Shown here: positions 21,690 to 32,867 of the stretch, one piece after another | Layout: each line of letters begins with the position of its first letter | How positions within the stretch are numbered: position 1 is the first letter of the stretch | DNA from: Holothuria scabra | Lineage: Eukaryota; Echinodermata; Holothuroidea; Aspidochirotida; Holothuriidae | Direction of reading: 5' to 3' | DNA: 64,000 nucleotides | Assembly: GCA_037179385.1 (NCBI GenBank) | Contig: CM074179.1 | Coordinates: 6,882,001 to 6,946,000, forward strand | The notes under the pieces: model-generated | The model's input: only the letters and a program-made list of their open reading frames with translations | Told to the model about the DNA's origin: nothing | Database searches by the model: none | Made by a program: the position numbers and the translations under genes

Positions 21690-21800
21690 TCGAAAGTTAG
21701 ATGGAGCTTAACGACACACCTACACGAATGTGTCATATAGTGTCACGAAGATAGAAAAGGTACACTGTTCAAGTAAAACTACCGAAGAGAAACATAAAAC
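21690..21800 (-). repeat. LINE family R 3' UTR fragment
   Basis: GTTAGATGGAGCTTAACGACACACCTACACGAATGTGTCATATAGTG-type sequence is the reverse complement of the family R terminal sequence seen at 58050-58100. The coding part is absent. Confidence 0.65.
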
Positions 21801-22850
21801 ACATCATTGAATAAAATAGGTCGCATACTTCCGCACAAAAAGTGAGGGATTTGAAATTTGAGGCACACTGTGCAATGAGAGGTTACGTATCTTGTCAGGA
21901 AGTTGTTCTAGCATCTATCTGGTCCAGTCTTACCTTAACATCACAATTGTATGAAGCAAAAAAGGAACCAAAAAGTCCTTTAGCGGCTTTTGACATTTCC
22001 CTGACACCCTCTTCGTATTCCGAACTGCAAAAAATTGAAAAAAAAAATTATTTAAATCCCAGAGAAGCAGCATGCATTTGATTGTTTAACTGGAATACGA
22101 TCAATTTTATATGAGCAAACGTAATAATATGAACAAATACATATATGCATACAAACTATATATATATGTCGACCTCAGGGGGAAAAAAATTTGGGGGCGA
22201 AATATAAGTTTCACCTTCGCGTTTCTACACACTTTTTCTATAGGAGTACGTAAACGGACAAAAGCGCCCTCCTTGATTTACACGTATGCTCCATATCGAC
22301 AAGATATGATTAAAACGACGGTATTCAGAGCACAATCGTTTGTATTTGAAACGATTATTTCAGACACTCCTGTGCCCTTGAATTGCGTTATAACAAATGA
22401 AGGAAAATTGAAACAATCAAAAGCTGTTGCACAAACCGCCAAACACGCAGAGATGAATTTATGCGCACAGTACGCACTCCGTTGAGAGGAAACTCGCGGC
22501 GCGCAAGGAAGGTGAACTGTTGCTAGGACTTACGGTTGCTAGCAAAGCTGAAACCACTTAGCACGCCCAAGTCTTTGTGAAGGCCCTGTTTGTGCGTATT
22601 ATGAGCTATAATCCACTTACTCTCCGCTCGGAGTCGCTGGTTTGTTGTCGTGAACCCAGAGCAGAACAAATAGCAAGCAACACAACATTTGCAGCTCCCC
22701 TTGATAATGTCTCAAAACGTTTCGGTCATTCGACCTCCTCATTTGAAACTAACAGCTACAACAGTAAACACATAAAATAACTTGTATCATACCTAACCGT
22801 CTAAGAGGCAAAATTTATACGCTTTTCTGGAAGCAAACTCATTTCTTTTG
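21801..22850. other. No gene seen
   Basis: Contains a 124-codon plus-strand frame at 22111-22485 and a 67-codon frame at 22577-22780. Neither shows a known motif. No shared repeats recognised. Confidence 0.4.
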
Positions 22851-22854
22851 TTAA

Positions 22855-23140
22855 GGCCGTAAGGGTATATTGTGCGTAATTGAGCAGTCCAGTAGATTTC
22901 ACGGATGAGGAGTTTTTTGTTGGTCTCCATGATATCAGTGATGCTTTCAAATGAAGGGAAGGAAGGCAAAATCAGTCAATTGATGAGGCCTTTCATTGTA
23001 ATGGGTAGCTACAACGCAAGTTTGCTTATTAGTTAGCATGTGAGATTTGTGGTTACGGAATCTTACCTTAAATTGGGTAGAGGTAGAACCAACATGTTAA
23101 ACATTACATCTCGTACAAGTTAACAAATAAATAACATCTT
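22855..23140 (-). pseudogene. Penelope-like GIY-YIG endonuclease domain relic
   Basis: Minus-strand reading gives VIYLLTCTRCNV, then HVGSTSTQFKVRFRNHKSHM, LTNKQTCVVATHYN and HQLTDFAFLPF, matching the GIY-YIG endonuclease that ends Penelope-like elements (a degenerate GIY...YVGST). A stop replaces the residue before HVGST and a frameshift follows near the end. The enzyme would nick target DNA for retrotransposition. A Penelope RT relic begins about 60 bp away on the opposite strand, so the pieces are head to head. Confidence 0.7.
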
Positions 23141-23199
23141 AGTAATACAATTTTTGGATCCTTTGCGGAGAGCTTATTGTTGGGATATACTATACATTA

Positions 23200-25300
23200 T
23201 ATTCCAATACCCGTGTATCGCTGGCGATCCGATGGCTCCAATCTCTACACTACCTTCAACTGTGCCACCATCCTTGTACAACACTTGGAACAAACTGGCC
23301 AGGTACCAACACCATCATCAGTTTTTTGAGCACTGTAGTAGTAAACACCGGGTCCCCAAAGGCTTGTTACCTAAGTTGAATTTGCAGCTTCTTAAGGATA
23401 ATTCTTTTTTGCATCATATCTGTAACGACTATTTATATGAAGCTTCTATGAATATCCTGCTATCACTTCTGAAGCATCGTTTGTCAAAAAAGGGATCTCC
23501 AAAGAAACTTGACCCTTGAACGTGAAATATTATTTTCAGGATTTGATACCGTTGATGCTTAAAAAATTTGGAATGCTGCAAAAAACAGGATACGTCACTT
23601 GAATCTACATCTTCTTTCTACGTCTTGTAGAAAATTTCTCAAAGCAGTACATCTCAAGCCATTAGTTGGTACCATTGATCCTTCCACAACCCGTAAAAAA
23701 CGGAACAGGAGATTTCACAGGAATGGTCCTACTGGAACCAAAGTCAAATTAGTAGATGTTGCAGCTTACACCCACATAGCTACCCAACCTGTAAGCCCTC
23801 TCATGCCTGGCTTTATACCTATCAACCTATCGAGTAAAGAGATTTCTGACGCTGAAACCAAGTTACAATCGGAAGGTCCTTCCTTTTGACCAACTTCCAA
23901 AGATATTAATTGGTTAACTAGAAAGGCAAAAGGCTTAGTGGTTCCTTGCCGTATCATATATTGTAATAATGAACATGGATGCCCACATGACAAATTTGAG
24001 ATCCCTCACAAATACTGAGGTATAGTAGTAAGGTCGAAATTTTTTAAGATCATGTGACCCAAAATGACCTTTCACCCTCACTTAAATCAATTGGGAGCAA
24101 CTACCTAAAAAGACCATCAACATGCTAAATATGAGCAATTCACAAACTGAGTATAAACATGAGATCCCTCCACAGTTCAATAACCACATTAAAAATGTCA
24201 TGTCTACAAGGTTGTGCCCTTTTGTGACCCCAACATTTGACTTTTCCAAACAAGAGAAATCTCTCACGCACTTATGATGCTGGCAAACTATGTTGTCTAA
24301 TGACTTGATAAAGAGATATTTTTGAAACATATTTGCTCCTTTAAATCAAAATTCCGGGTACTGAGGATGGCTCTCTATATAATGATGTCTCTATGATTCA
24401 AAAAGTTAAATGCATTGAGGTTAGTGTTAGAACAAGCCCTAATCCTAACAGTCATCCATAAATTGGAACATACAGTAGAGATCTGGACAATTTGAAAGAC
24501 GCATACGACTTGTGGTTTATTTTCATTGCAAAGGAGCAAAGCATGTAGAGGATGGCGTTAGCTTTCCCGTATTTCCTACAGTGCCCTCTTTAAGTTCTTC
24601 GATACCTCCCAAATTTTGCATTCCTGAAGTTGAGGTCTTTCTTAAGAACGTCCGGGCGGACATACTAGACCCTCAAAACACGAGAACCCCAAAGACAATC
24701 TTACCAGAGAGGAGAGGAAGGCGATCCCTAAACTCAAAAAGGATAATAGAATTATTAGAATCCAAGATAGTCTCACGGTTCATATCATGGACATGCTTGG
24801 TTACTAACACAAGCTTGATTAACAACAGCTCACTAACCTCTTGCATTATAACACATTAACGGAAGATCCCTCCATAAAATAACCTAAGGAAGTTACCCAC
24901 TGGGCCCAGAAGTGGTTAAGAAGGAAACAAATTAGTGACGAAATTTTTAATTGAATAACCGAAGTGAAACCTAATCCAGGTGTGGCGTATGGTAATGTAA
25001 AAACTCACAAAGACGGTAATCCCTTAAGGCTTATAACTTCTTGTTGTGGAACTGCCGTCGAACGTTTATCAGCTTTCCTGACACGATGTGACACTGTAAC
25101 CCAGTTTTATGGTTTTTAATAGAAGTTGTCATAGCACGTGTTACATACTAACAGTAACCTCCTAGATGGAGTGGGCAGAGAGCCCATCTCCCTCGATACC
25201 ATTCACAATGTTGAAAAGTTTGTCTTAAAGTTTTATTCGGCATATATAACCACGACATCAGTTTATTGTATACATTTCAAGCTATTTTGAAAGCCAAAAA
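23200..25300 (+). pseudogene. Penelope-like element, N-terminal region and RT relic
   Basis: The plus-strand 23154-23519 frame reads NTWNKLARYQHHHQFFEHC, VPKGLLPKLNLQLL and DEAS-like DYLYEASMNIL, resembling the helical N-terminal region of Penelope-like proteins. After 23900-24500, which does not align to the family as far as I can see, coding-like sequence resumes (LPERRGRRSLNSKRIIELL). Near 24955-25080 the frame ITEVKPNPGVAYGNVKTHKD, then PLRLITSCCGTAVERLSAF, is the conserved RT segment with KTHK and PLR. Stops and frameshifts throughout. The palm motif is not identifiable. Not functional. Confidence 0.7.
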
Positions 25301-26130
25301 CAAGATCCTAAAAATCTTCCTCTTACATCTGATGCACTTCTCCTTCACGTAAAGAGAGTGAATTATTTAACTCTTGTATGGTTACAATTAGTCACGCCTA
25401 AACACTCCCAACAGCAACTGACCATGATTGGTACATGGATGACAACCCACGTGAACTTTTTTTATTGTTGACAAAAAAAAAACTATCCCAGACTGCAATA
25501 AGTGAAGTTTGTGTTTGTGGATGCACTTCTTGTTCCACATCTCCCTGCATGTAAATGCCAGTGCACTGGCTGTTGTCAGTGTAGTGATAGTATTTGTCTC
25601 AATATGTACACTGAAATCGATAGTGATACTGAACATAACGAATGATTATAAGGTGTAATTTGTAACCTAATTATATAAGTGTTGAAGCAAACTGTGATTG
25701 CTCATTCGGATTGCACTCCATTTTCTCTTCTTAAACATGCACAAAGACGTTTTAACTTATCAAGTGTAAATTTGTAATCGGACAAATTGTAGCAAACTTC
25801 AATAAAAGGTTCATCATGACAATGATCGCTTCGTTTTGGAATCTTATTTCGTCGGTGTACCCACATTTTCTCAGAGCATTGCATTCCCTGACCGAAGAGG
25901 TGAGCGCAGCCTGGTGTCACGACAGTGTGGACAACCTTTTACTAATGACCCTTGGGATCTGACTGATCAACGGTTTCTGGTGGTTAAGTAGTACATCAAT
26001 TTACAACGGGCGTCTTAAAGTTTCCTATATAATGCGTGTCTGCCATTGGCAAGGTCCATTCTAACGCCATAGAAGTTAATATTTAATATTTGCCTGGGTG
26101 GTTATTTTGAGATCGGGTTGCTGCAATAAT
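25301..26130. other. No gene seen
   Basis: Minus-strand frames of 82 codons (25388-25636) and 72 codons (25702-25920) lack recognised motifs. They might belong to the decayed Penelope region but do not align to it by eye. Confidence 0.4.
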
Positions 26131-26137
26131 GTGCTGG

Positions 26138-26318
26138 GTAGGACGTTTAACTGAATCCGGTTATGAAGTTTGTTTCAACGTGAGAATAATGAGATTTCCC
26201 TTTGCCGCAACGGCCTCCGGGAAACTTTTGGGCAAGGTTTATTAGTGCTTTTTGTGTATCGTTGCCCTCCGGCGTGTTGTTGCCTTTGGGCGTGGTGTCG
26301 CCTTCGGGCGTGGGGGGA
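26138..26318 (+). repeat. Family A, 5' half only
   Basis: Begins GCTGGGTAGGACGTTTAACTG, continues through GGGAATAATGAG-like and GGGCAAGG motifs and two to three 18 bp units, and stops before the GT-rich part. A 3'-truncated copy is unusual for a retroposed element and suggests deletion after insertion. Confidence 0.75.
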
Positions 26319-27149
26319 TATGCTTGGTTTTTAGCTCAACCCACTAACAGTGGATAGAGCTCATGTTATACTGTATATGGGGTCAAAATGTCTGTCTCTC
26401 ATTTTCAAAAGTTTCACTGCCTTCAAATCTGGTCAGATTTGTCTGACTTTTGCAGTGGAGGATTGGCATAAGCATGGCAACAGGTCTATCGTTTTCGGAG
26501 TGGTTTGGTGTAAAGAGTTTTTTGGAGAAATCATTACTTTTCTGTATTTTCCCAACAAATGTCTCAGACTACTGCATAATCAAGGTAGCCTGCAAAGCAG
26601 TCATTTTTTGTCAGCTAATTACTTATCCTTCAGTAATTTTGATATCTTTTACCAAGGAGCTGCTATGAAACAGGTCTGTCTTTGCTGTGTGAGGACACTT
26701 CCACAGTGTGTGGTCACTGTAATGCTGTTTGGCTTGTCACCAAGTTTGTTTATCTGGTCAAGCTGGAGTAAAAGTAGCTATATGATACTTGTTACAATTT
26801 GGACTAATGTTAACTTGAATGGACCAGAAGTACTGCCATGAATGGACACAAATCAGCAGTATCAGCCTTTAGATGAATGGTGCGTTGAAGTTTGTTCCAG
26901 TACTTCACTTTTTGTGTACAAACGGCACAGAGGGGTGAACTTGGGAGGTGAAAGGGAAAGGAAAACATATGGAAATGGTGGGAAGGGAGAGAGGGACTGA
27001 GGAAGGAGGGAGAACTCAGAGGGAGGGGAAAAAAGTATTTGGGTATCTCATCTTTCCTGATTGCTTATCCCACTGTCTTGCATAAACTGGTCATTTGTAC
27101 TATGACTTATTGTAAGTTTCTAACTCGTGCCTCCATAGTCAGCACTATC
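26319..27149. other. No gene seen; 163-codon orphan frame
   Basis: A plus-strand frame of 163 codons lies at 26350-26841. It is Cys-, Phe- and Ser-rich with hydrophobic stretches (TVMLFGLSPSLFIW) but has no recognised domain, no clear splice context and no conserved neighbour. A purine-rich tract of G/A runs fills 26935-27035. I treat the frame as probably non-coding. Confidence 0.35.
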
Positions 27150-27696
27150 TTAAAGGGTACCTCAAGTAAAAAAGAGAAAACAACATAAATCTTTATCTGT
27201 ATATAAGCATAAAAAATAGGTGCTTACAGACCAATCTCATCATCATAGGGCATTCCTGAGCTGAGTTATAAAATATTGAAGTTTATTTACTCACTTTGAA
27301 ATGTTACATCTGTAAGTTAAAATAACTATCTTTGTAATTCTCTGTTTTTCTGCACCTTATAACAAGAGCTGTGATAGCACTCCTACTCTGGTAGGCGGTA
27401 ATGTTATTAATTAAGTCCTCTTTGTGCAACATGCCATGGAAGTTAACAGGAGTGTTCAGGTCATCAAAATATTTTTTATCTTTCAAAGGAAACAAAACAT
27501 CTTTTGTGAGTTTTACAACTAGAAAGTCACAGCTTACAGTATTGAGCAATAGATCAATTTGTTTCAAGTGAATAATTAAGCTTCAACATTTTATGTCTCA
27601 GCTCAGTAATGTCCTGGGAGCTGGACTGATAGCATTCACTTTTCACGCTCTTTAATATATTTTTGAGTAAATATTTGACTTAAGGTACACTGTTAG
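27150..27696. mobile_element. TTAA-flanked fold-back MITE, copy 1
   Basis: A ~540 bp non-coding element whose two ends are long inverted repeats: TTAAAGGGTACCTCAAGT at the left, and the right end, reversed, reads AGTGTACCTTAAGTCAAA. The arms extend beyond 150 bp (TCATAGGGCATTCCTGAGCTGAG pairs with an inverted ACATTACTGAGCTGAG-like segment). The left flank is TTAA; the right is TTAG, one change away. A second copy is at 55004-55546. TTAA targets suggest piggyBac-type mobilisation. Confidence 0.8.
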
Positions 27697-27904
27697 AGAA
27701 TGAACTAGCTATGCAGAGATTTATCCTTGAAACAGTTAAACTGCTAAGTGAACAGTGTTCACATGCTAGTGAACAGTGTTCACATGCTGGTCTGCCCACC
27801 TGGAGTTGTCTGAGTATGTGTTAAGTGTACACAATAAATTTATTCAAGATGAATGTAAAAAAAACCAAAAAAACACTGATAACATGAGAAGGGTAGAGCG
27901 ACAG

Positions 27905-28160
27905 TAGCTTTGCTACTCTCGTTGTTGTTTGGGGGTTTGATATGGGGCGGTGATTGGTGTTGAGGGCGGTTCTGGTTGGGTTGACGGGTTGTTCAGGTAT
28001 TGGGTGAGGTTGGTGTGTCGTTTTCGTTTGTGACAAACCTTTATGTCCCGTGTTTTGTATGTTGATAGTTGATGGTTAGCGTTTGTGTTTTTGTCCGACC
28101 GGGTTGAGATGTATGTTTGTTGATCCGAGCCTGTCTCTATGTACGTTTTTAAAAGAAGGT
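27905..28160 (+). repeat. Family A, 5'-truncated copy
   Basis: Starts in the GT-rich segment (TTGGTGTTGAGGGCGG), then TGACAAACCTTTATGTCCCG, GTCCGACCGGGTTGAG and ends GTACGTTTTTAAAAGAAG. It abuts a Penelope-like fragment. Confidence 0.8.
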
Positions 28161-28224
28161 CGGGTTGTTGTAATAATGTTGTTATTCCTTTCGTGTGCGT
28201 TCCCACTTGCAATGCAATTTTTCA

Positions 28225-28440
28225 AGACCGTGAGCCGTCGTCTCAATACAGACAAACACTTTCCAACAGAACTGGTGCATTTTGTTCTATCTGCTGCAGA
28301 AATCAAGCAAAGTTACAGCTGCTTGCCGACCGTATTGGCTTTAATTAAATCACACAACTGGAAAGTAATCCCAAAACATTATTCGCAGAAAAAAATATGC
28401 AATTGCCGAAAACAAGAAGAATGCCCAATGGGTGGGATGT
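28225..28440 (+). pseudogene. Penelope-like linker fragment
   Basis: The plus-strand frame reads IKQSYSCLPTVLALIKSHNW, then ICNCRKQEECPMGG and a stop. The SYSC, IIKSHN and CNCRKKxECP motifs occupy the stretch between RT and GIY-YIG nuclease in Penelope-like proteins. The fragment is short, and both the RT and the nuclease are absent at this locus. Confidence 0.7.
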
Positions 28441-28790
28441 GATTGACTTAGATAATCCCTTTTGGTTGCCTGATGAACACCATAGAGCATGAAACACCGA
28501 GTAACAATAGCTGAATTGTTTATAACACTCAATATTGGATATACAAATACATTTACATCAACACATTATAAAAATAAAGATATAAATATGTATACTAATT
28601 TCGTTCATCGGGTTTAGGAGACAAATCCGCGTATCTGTAAACACGAACGTATGAGGGGTCATTGAAATAAAGCATATGTTTATCTCAAAGCGCAAAGGAG
28701 AAGTATATTCTCATTGAATTGATTACATCTCAATAGATGGTGTTAGCATAGGTTAGTCAGATGTTTCATGTCTGAGTTTCTAACCAATTG
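28441..28790. other. No gene seen
   Basis: AT-rich spacer with no repeat or coding signal recognised. Confidence 0.5.
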
Positions 28791-28796
28791 CTTTAA

Positions 28797-28919
28797 GTTG
28801 GATCGGCCATCCATTTTTCCCCACTTGCGGCTCGATGGCCTGTTTTCCCTTCTCCACTGCTAATGCTGAAAACCAAGCACAATGTCAGTAGATTGGATAT
28901 TTTGATATGACTCGGTCAG
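28797..28919 (-). repeat. SINE family B, left part of a split copy
   Basis: GATCGGCCATCCATTTTTCC, CACTTGCGGCTCGATGG and TGAAAACCAAGCACAATG match the body of the copy at 17811-18030. The match stops where a hAT-like element begins at 28920 and resumes at 32420. Confidence 0.65.
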
Positions 28920-30156
28920 CAGTTGCGTAGCTGGGGGGAGGGGGCTGCAGCCCCCGACTGAATCGTCCAGCCCCAACACCAATCCCCCCCTCCCCACACA
29001 CACACACACTGGCGACCTGGGCAAAAATTTATATTCATGCTGTCCGATGATAATATTCAATCCGGGTTACCAGGCTAGTATGACAAAGATACACTTGTGA
29101 TAGATCCACGCAGTTACAGGGTATTCTACAATTGTGTCCACTTTGAATTTTGGAAAAGGTAGACTGTGGAAAGCTTCATACCTTCGAAATCTCTTTATTG
29201 TTTACTCGTCGGGTTTCTTAATGGGTAATTTTCTAACAGATTTGGAGTGGCTGAAGTTGGCTACCTTGGTGTGAATTAAAGTGTGCTCCTACAGCACCCG
29301 GCCTGTTTCTATCTCCTAAAGGGATTTTTTTTCAATTCCTGGGGATTCACAAATTTGTTTCAAAATCATAGTTGGTGTGGTGGGTAGAATATTTTAGTCA
29401 AATATGGTTGGAAAAAATTTTCACTTTGCACGGTCATTGCTGCCAATCTTTGGCCAGTACAACAACCAAACCCATGTGGGGCCAACGCATTCTCAAGGGT
29501 CGCAACCTTAGTACTATTACCTCACAGGACCTCACTTAGCTCTTGGGTGGTGGACATATCCAGTGGCGTACAAGACGTGGCAGGGGAAGAATGCACCAAA
29601 TTTCCGCATAATTTCAATTTTAAACTCAATCAGGAATTTGGAAAAATTCAGACAACACTTTTTTTTTCAAAAAATTACTTAACGTCATATTGTCGGAAAG
29701 AAAAATCAAATCAAGATTAAAGAAATTCGCTACACCTTCGGTCAGCGCCAAATGCTATTATTCGTGATTTTTACTTCAAAGATAATCACATATTGTCGAG
29801 TATCCAAATTTTTTCAAGCATTTCCCGAAAATGGAAAATTATCATAGTAAGGGTAACATTATAACAAAACAAAAAATTTCGGCAGTCTGTGGCTTAAAAG
29901 CAACAATACTCTTGAGCCTGTTTTTTAATAACACAATACCCGAAATGGCTGATTATTGTAATAGCTTTAAATTCTCGCCGAAAAACAGAAAACGCTAAAA
30001 TTTTCATGGACAATAGCAAAGGTCTACGACACATCTGGGTAGAATGTGGAGAAAGGTTTTCATCATCCCCACTTCATACTGTAGTCTTGCAAAGGTTAAA
30101 TATATGCTGGGACGTTTTCAATTGCCATATTAATTCAACGGACAGACAGAAGGGTG

Positions 30157-30727
30157 TTAAAAGAAGGGTTTAAGGTCACAGCAGGATTTGATATGTTACA
30201 GGAGTACTTATTGTGAGCATTTTGGTGAAATTTGCATTGAAATCCGATGTGTGGTTCTCAAGATATGAACGTGTAAAGTTTTCACATTTTCAACCAAAAG
30301 TAAACTTGAAGCGAGCACATATGACATCACATCCCCGAATTAATGGGCAGTCTTTTGTTTTTCTTTTAACTTTAGAATGGACTTTCTCCTCACCAATCCC
30401 ATATAATTAAAATGTGATTGCATAAGTGGCATGAGAATTTTACAAACTTTGCATCGCTCACAGGGAGGTCATACTCCCATTAACTTCAAGGTCAACACAA
30501 CACTTTCATTAAACAAAGAGAAACGAAGCATTCCTTGTCAATGTGAGGAAGTAATATTAGCTCTGCTGCCCTTAAACTCACTTTTGATGAACACAAATCT
30601 ACTCACTTCATTTACTAATATCTCGAGAAATACATGTCCGATTTGAATGGAAATTTCACCACACCGTGTAGATTTGGTTCCTCTTTCACATATGAAAATC
30701 AAATTTTTGCTTAAACTTCCCCTTTAA
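30157..30727. mobile_element. Nested TTAA fold-back element
   Basis: Flanked by TTAA on both sides (30157-30160 and 30724-30727) and absent from the corresponding place in the second hAT copy (near 44405), which gives an empty site. Its two halves are imperfect inverted repeats: GGTGAAATTTGCATTGAAATC on the left pairs with GGTGAAATTTCCATTCAAATC on the reversed right end, and TCTCAAGATATGA pairs with TCTCGAGATATTA. About 563 bp, non-coding. Confidence 0.78.
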
Positions 30728-31053
30728 GATGCTCAAAAGTTCGTCATCTATCCTGCTCTTCAGCCAAATACGGGCAATGTTTATGAAAATCGGGCAACTT
30801 GTATATTCATACTTTCATGATGCAGTGTGAACATCTTCCCATTAGTGTGCTTGAAAATTCATTTAAGCACGTTATTTAATGTTACGTTTTTCAAAAGTAA
30901 AATCATATATCGTCGGAAGTTCTGGAAGGCACACAAATTAATGTATAATGAATTTAGCCAGAGTGTCAATAGAGTAAAACTTCGTTAACTCCGTTTTGAA
31001 GACTTCCCCCAAAAATATGCGGAACCGTTTCCATCTATTGGTAATAATACATT

Positions 31054-32335
31054 TTATCTGGTAATTTTCTGATCAAATAGCGACTGCTTAGACCCCCTTT
31101 TTAAAGCCTGGGAAACGTCATTTCCGACTGTCTCAGGGGTCCGTTTTTTCACTCTCTTTTGCTCCCCGCCAACCAGTGGTGGAGCTCCGCGTAGATATCT
31201 TATAAGCATGAATTTAGTTTCAAGTGAACATTTTTTTGCAAAAGGAACTTCGAAATAGCGACTGCGTTGACCCCCTATAAGCATGGGAAATGACATTTGA
31301 CTATCTGAAGGGTAAGATTTTTCAAAATTCCGTGCACGTTTCGCCCCAAATAATGCTGGTTAGTTAGATGGGGTTTATCGACACACCAACACGAATGTGT
31401 TATATAGTGCCAACGAGTTAAGCACAAAATACAATGTCGTGGTAAAACTACCTTTGAAGTGTAGAAAAGTCCCCAAGAGCTCAATTTCTACTGAAAAGAT
31501 AGCAAGGCGTGAGTCTTGTCAGAAATTTCTGTAAAGTTGACTTTCCTTGAGGAAGCCAAGAATAAGGGAAGAGTTGGTTTGTTCAAACAAAAGTTTTTAG
31601 GTCGGACACGGTGTGGTATTTCTGTCGAATATGGGAGTATTCATAACAGCTGGCGCTCCACTTAGACCGCTTCATACCATAATTTAAGTTTCAACTGAAG
31701 ATTTCTTTGCCAAAGGAAACTCAAAATAGCGACTGCTTAGATCCTCCAATAAACCCAGGAAATGCCACTTTCAAATGTCTGAGGGGTCGGGTATTTCAAA
31801 ACTTTTCTTACGCTTCTGGCCATCCAATGGAGGCGCTCTGATTAGTCTTTCTAGCTGAATTTTAGTTTTCAGTGCAAGTTTATCTGAAATTAAAACTTAA
31901 AATAGCTACTGCTTGAATCCCCTTTAAAAGTGTGGGAAATGTCATTTTCGACTGTCTGTGAGGTACGAATTTTCAAATATTTTGAACGCACCGCGCCAAC
32001 CAGTGATGCCGCTCCGCCTTGACTGTCTTACAGGCATAATTACATTTTTCCAGCGAAAATCTTCTGCCCCAAAACTGAAATGCTTTCTCTGGCGTGCACT
32101 GGAACAGCTTGCTTGCAACATACAGCGGGATTCCAGATTTGGAATCCTAGAAGACGTAGTCCAGTCGGTGGAGTTAAGATCTGAGCTAATCAGTATCTCA
32201 AAAGTGTGTTTGAACCTGAGAAAAATCACGAATTTTTATCACCAGAATTAAAGCCAAATAAACCTGGCAAATGCCATTTCCAACCATGCTCCGCGCCAAC
32301 TGATGGTGGCGCTGCGCTTAGATAATAAACTCCAG
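31054..32335 (+). repeat. Tandem array inside hAT-like element, ~200 bp units
   Basis: Diverged tandem units, each with AAATAGCGACTGCTTAGA, a GGGAAATGTCATTT-type block, GACTGTCTGAGGGGT, a GCGCCAACCAGTGGTGGCGC palindrome-like core and CATGAATTTTAGTTTCAA. I count about five to six units. The GGTGGCGC/GCGCCAACC core can pair with itself. Confidence 0.8.
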
Positions 32336-32419
32336 TCCCCTACAAAATTATCCAGCTCCTCCATACTCCCCTCCCTTCACTCCCCATGAAAAAATCCTAG
32401 CTATGCCACTGTCCGTCAG

Positions 32420-32480
32420 AGCTCAAACTCCAGATTTCCCAGACTGGAGTAGGCCTTAAACGTTCGAGCACTCACAGATG
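32420..32480 (-). repeat. SINE family B, right part of a split copy
   Basis: AGCTCAAACTCCAGATTTCC followed by CCAGACTGGAGT and CGTTCGAGCAC matches, with changes, the tRNA-like head of the copy at 17940-18010. Together with 28797-28919 it restores the order of a SINE B copy interrupted at the 8 bp duplication. Confidence 0.5.
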
Positions 32481-32690
32481 GGCCCATATTAGTAGGTGAA
32501 CATTGGCGGGTTGAAAAAAAGACATTCCCGGTTTCCCTGTTGGATTGTAGCTACCGACTGAACAAGTTAAAAGTAGTACGTTATATCATATGTCCAATCA
32601 ATTTTCTTAAATTTTCACAACGCTTAAATTTTAGGGATCTTTGTACAACAATTCACCGTCATGATATTTGAAAGAGTAAAACGGACTTGC

Positions 32691-32809
32691 CTGTCAAATG
32701 CAAAGAACACGACCCCTCTGACATAGCCTCTCACAAAACCTTCAGCCAAACGTTTGCTCATTTCGCCTTTGACTTCAATGAAATTGAACCTTCCTCCAGT
32801 GTCCACAAC
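32691..32809 (-). CDS. Candidate second exon of an unrecognised secreted protein
   Basis: A minus-strand 119 bp segment open in frame, preceded by a pyrimidine-rich TTTATTCTTCCTCTGAAG acceptor and followed by GACAG then GCAAGT, a strong GC-AG type donor. The frame starts in phase 0 (VVDTGGRFNFIEV, then EMSKRLAEGFVRGYVRG and VVFFAFD), compatible with the phase-0 end of the exon at 33426-33503. I do not recognise the domain. No further exon can be assigned, and a hAT element lies about 280 bp downstream. Conservative codon use and balanced residue mix speak for real coding sequence. Confidence 0.45.
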
Positions 32810-32867
32810 CTTCAGAGGAAGAATAAATTAAAAATACGAACACGAGAACTGCTTTCAATGGTGCTTT

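Larger units (their letters stand above)
28920..32411 (+). mobile_element. 3.5 kb hAT-like non-autonomous DNA transposon, copy 1
   Basis: Ends are inverted repeats: CAGTTGCGTAGCTGGG at the left, and the right end, reversed, reads CAGTGGCATAGCTAGG. Flanks are TCGGTCAG (28912-28919) and TCCGTCAG (32412-32419), an 8 bp target duplication with one change, as expected for hAT transposition. SINE B sequence continues on both sides, which gives an independent boundary. The interior lacks a transposase: it holds unique AT-rich sequence, a nested TTAA element (30157-30727) and a tandem array (31054-32335). A diverged copy lies inverted at 43013-45480. Confidence 0.8.

Noticed and set aside
26350..26841. 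163-codon ORF as a protein gene
   Set aside because: No domain, no splice or promoter context, and Cys/Phe/Ser-rich composition typical of chance frames in AT-rich DNA.
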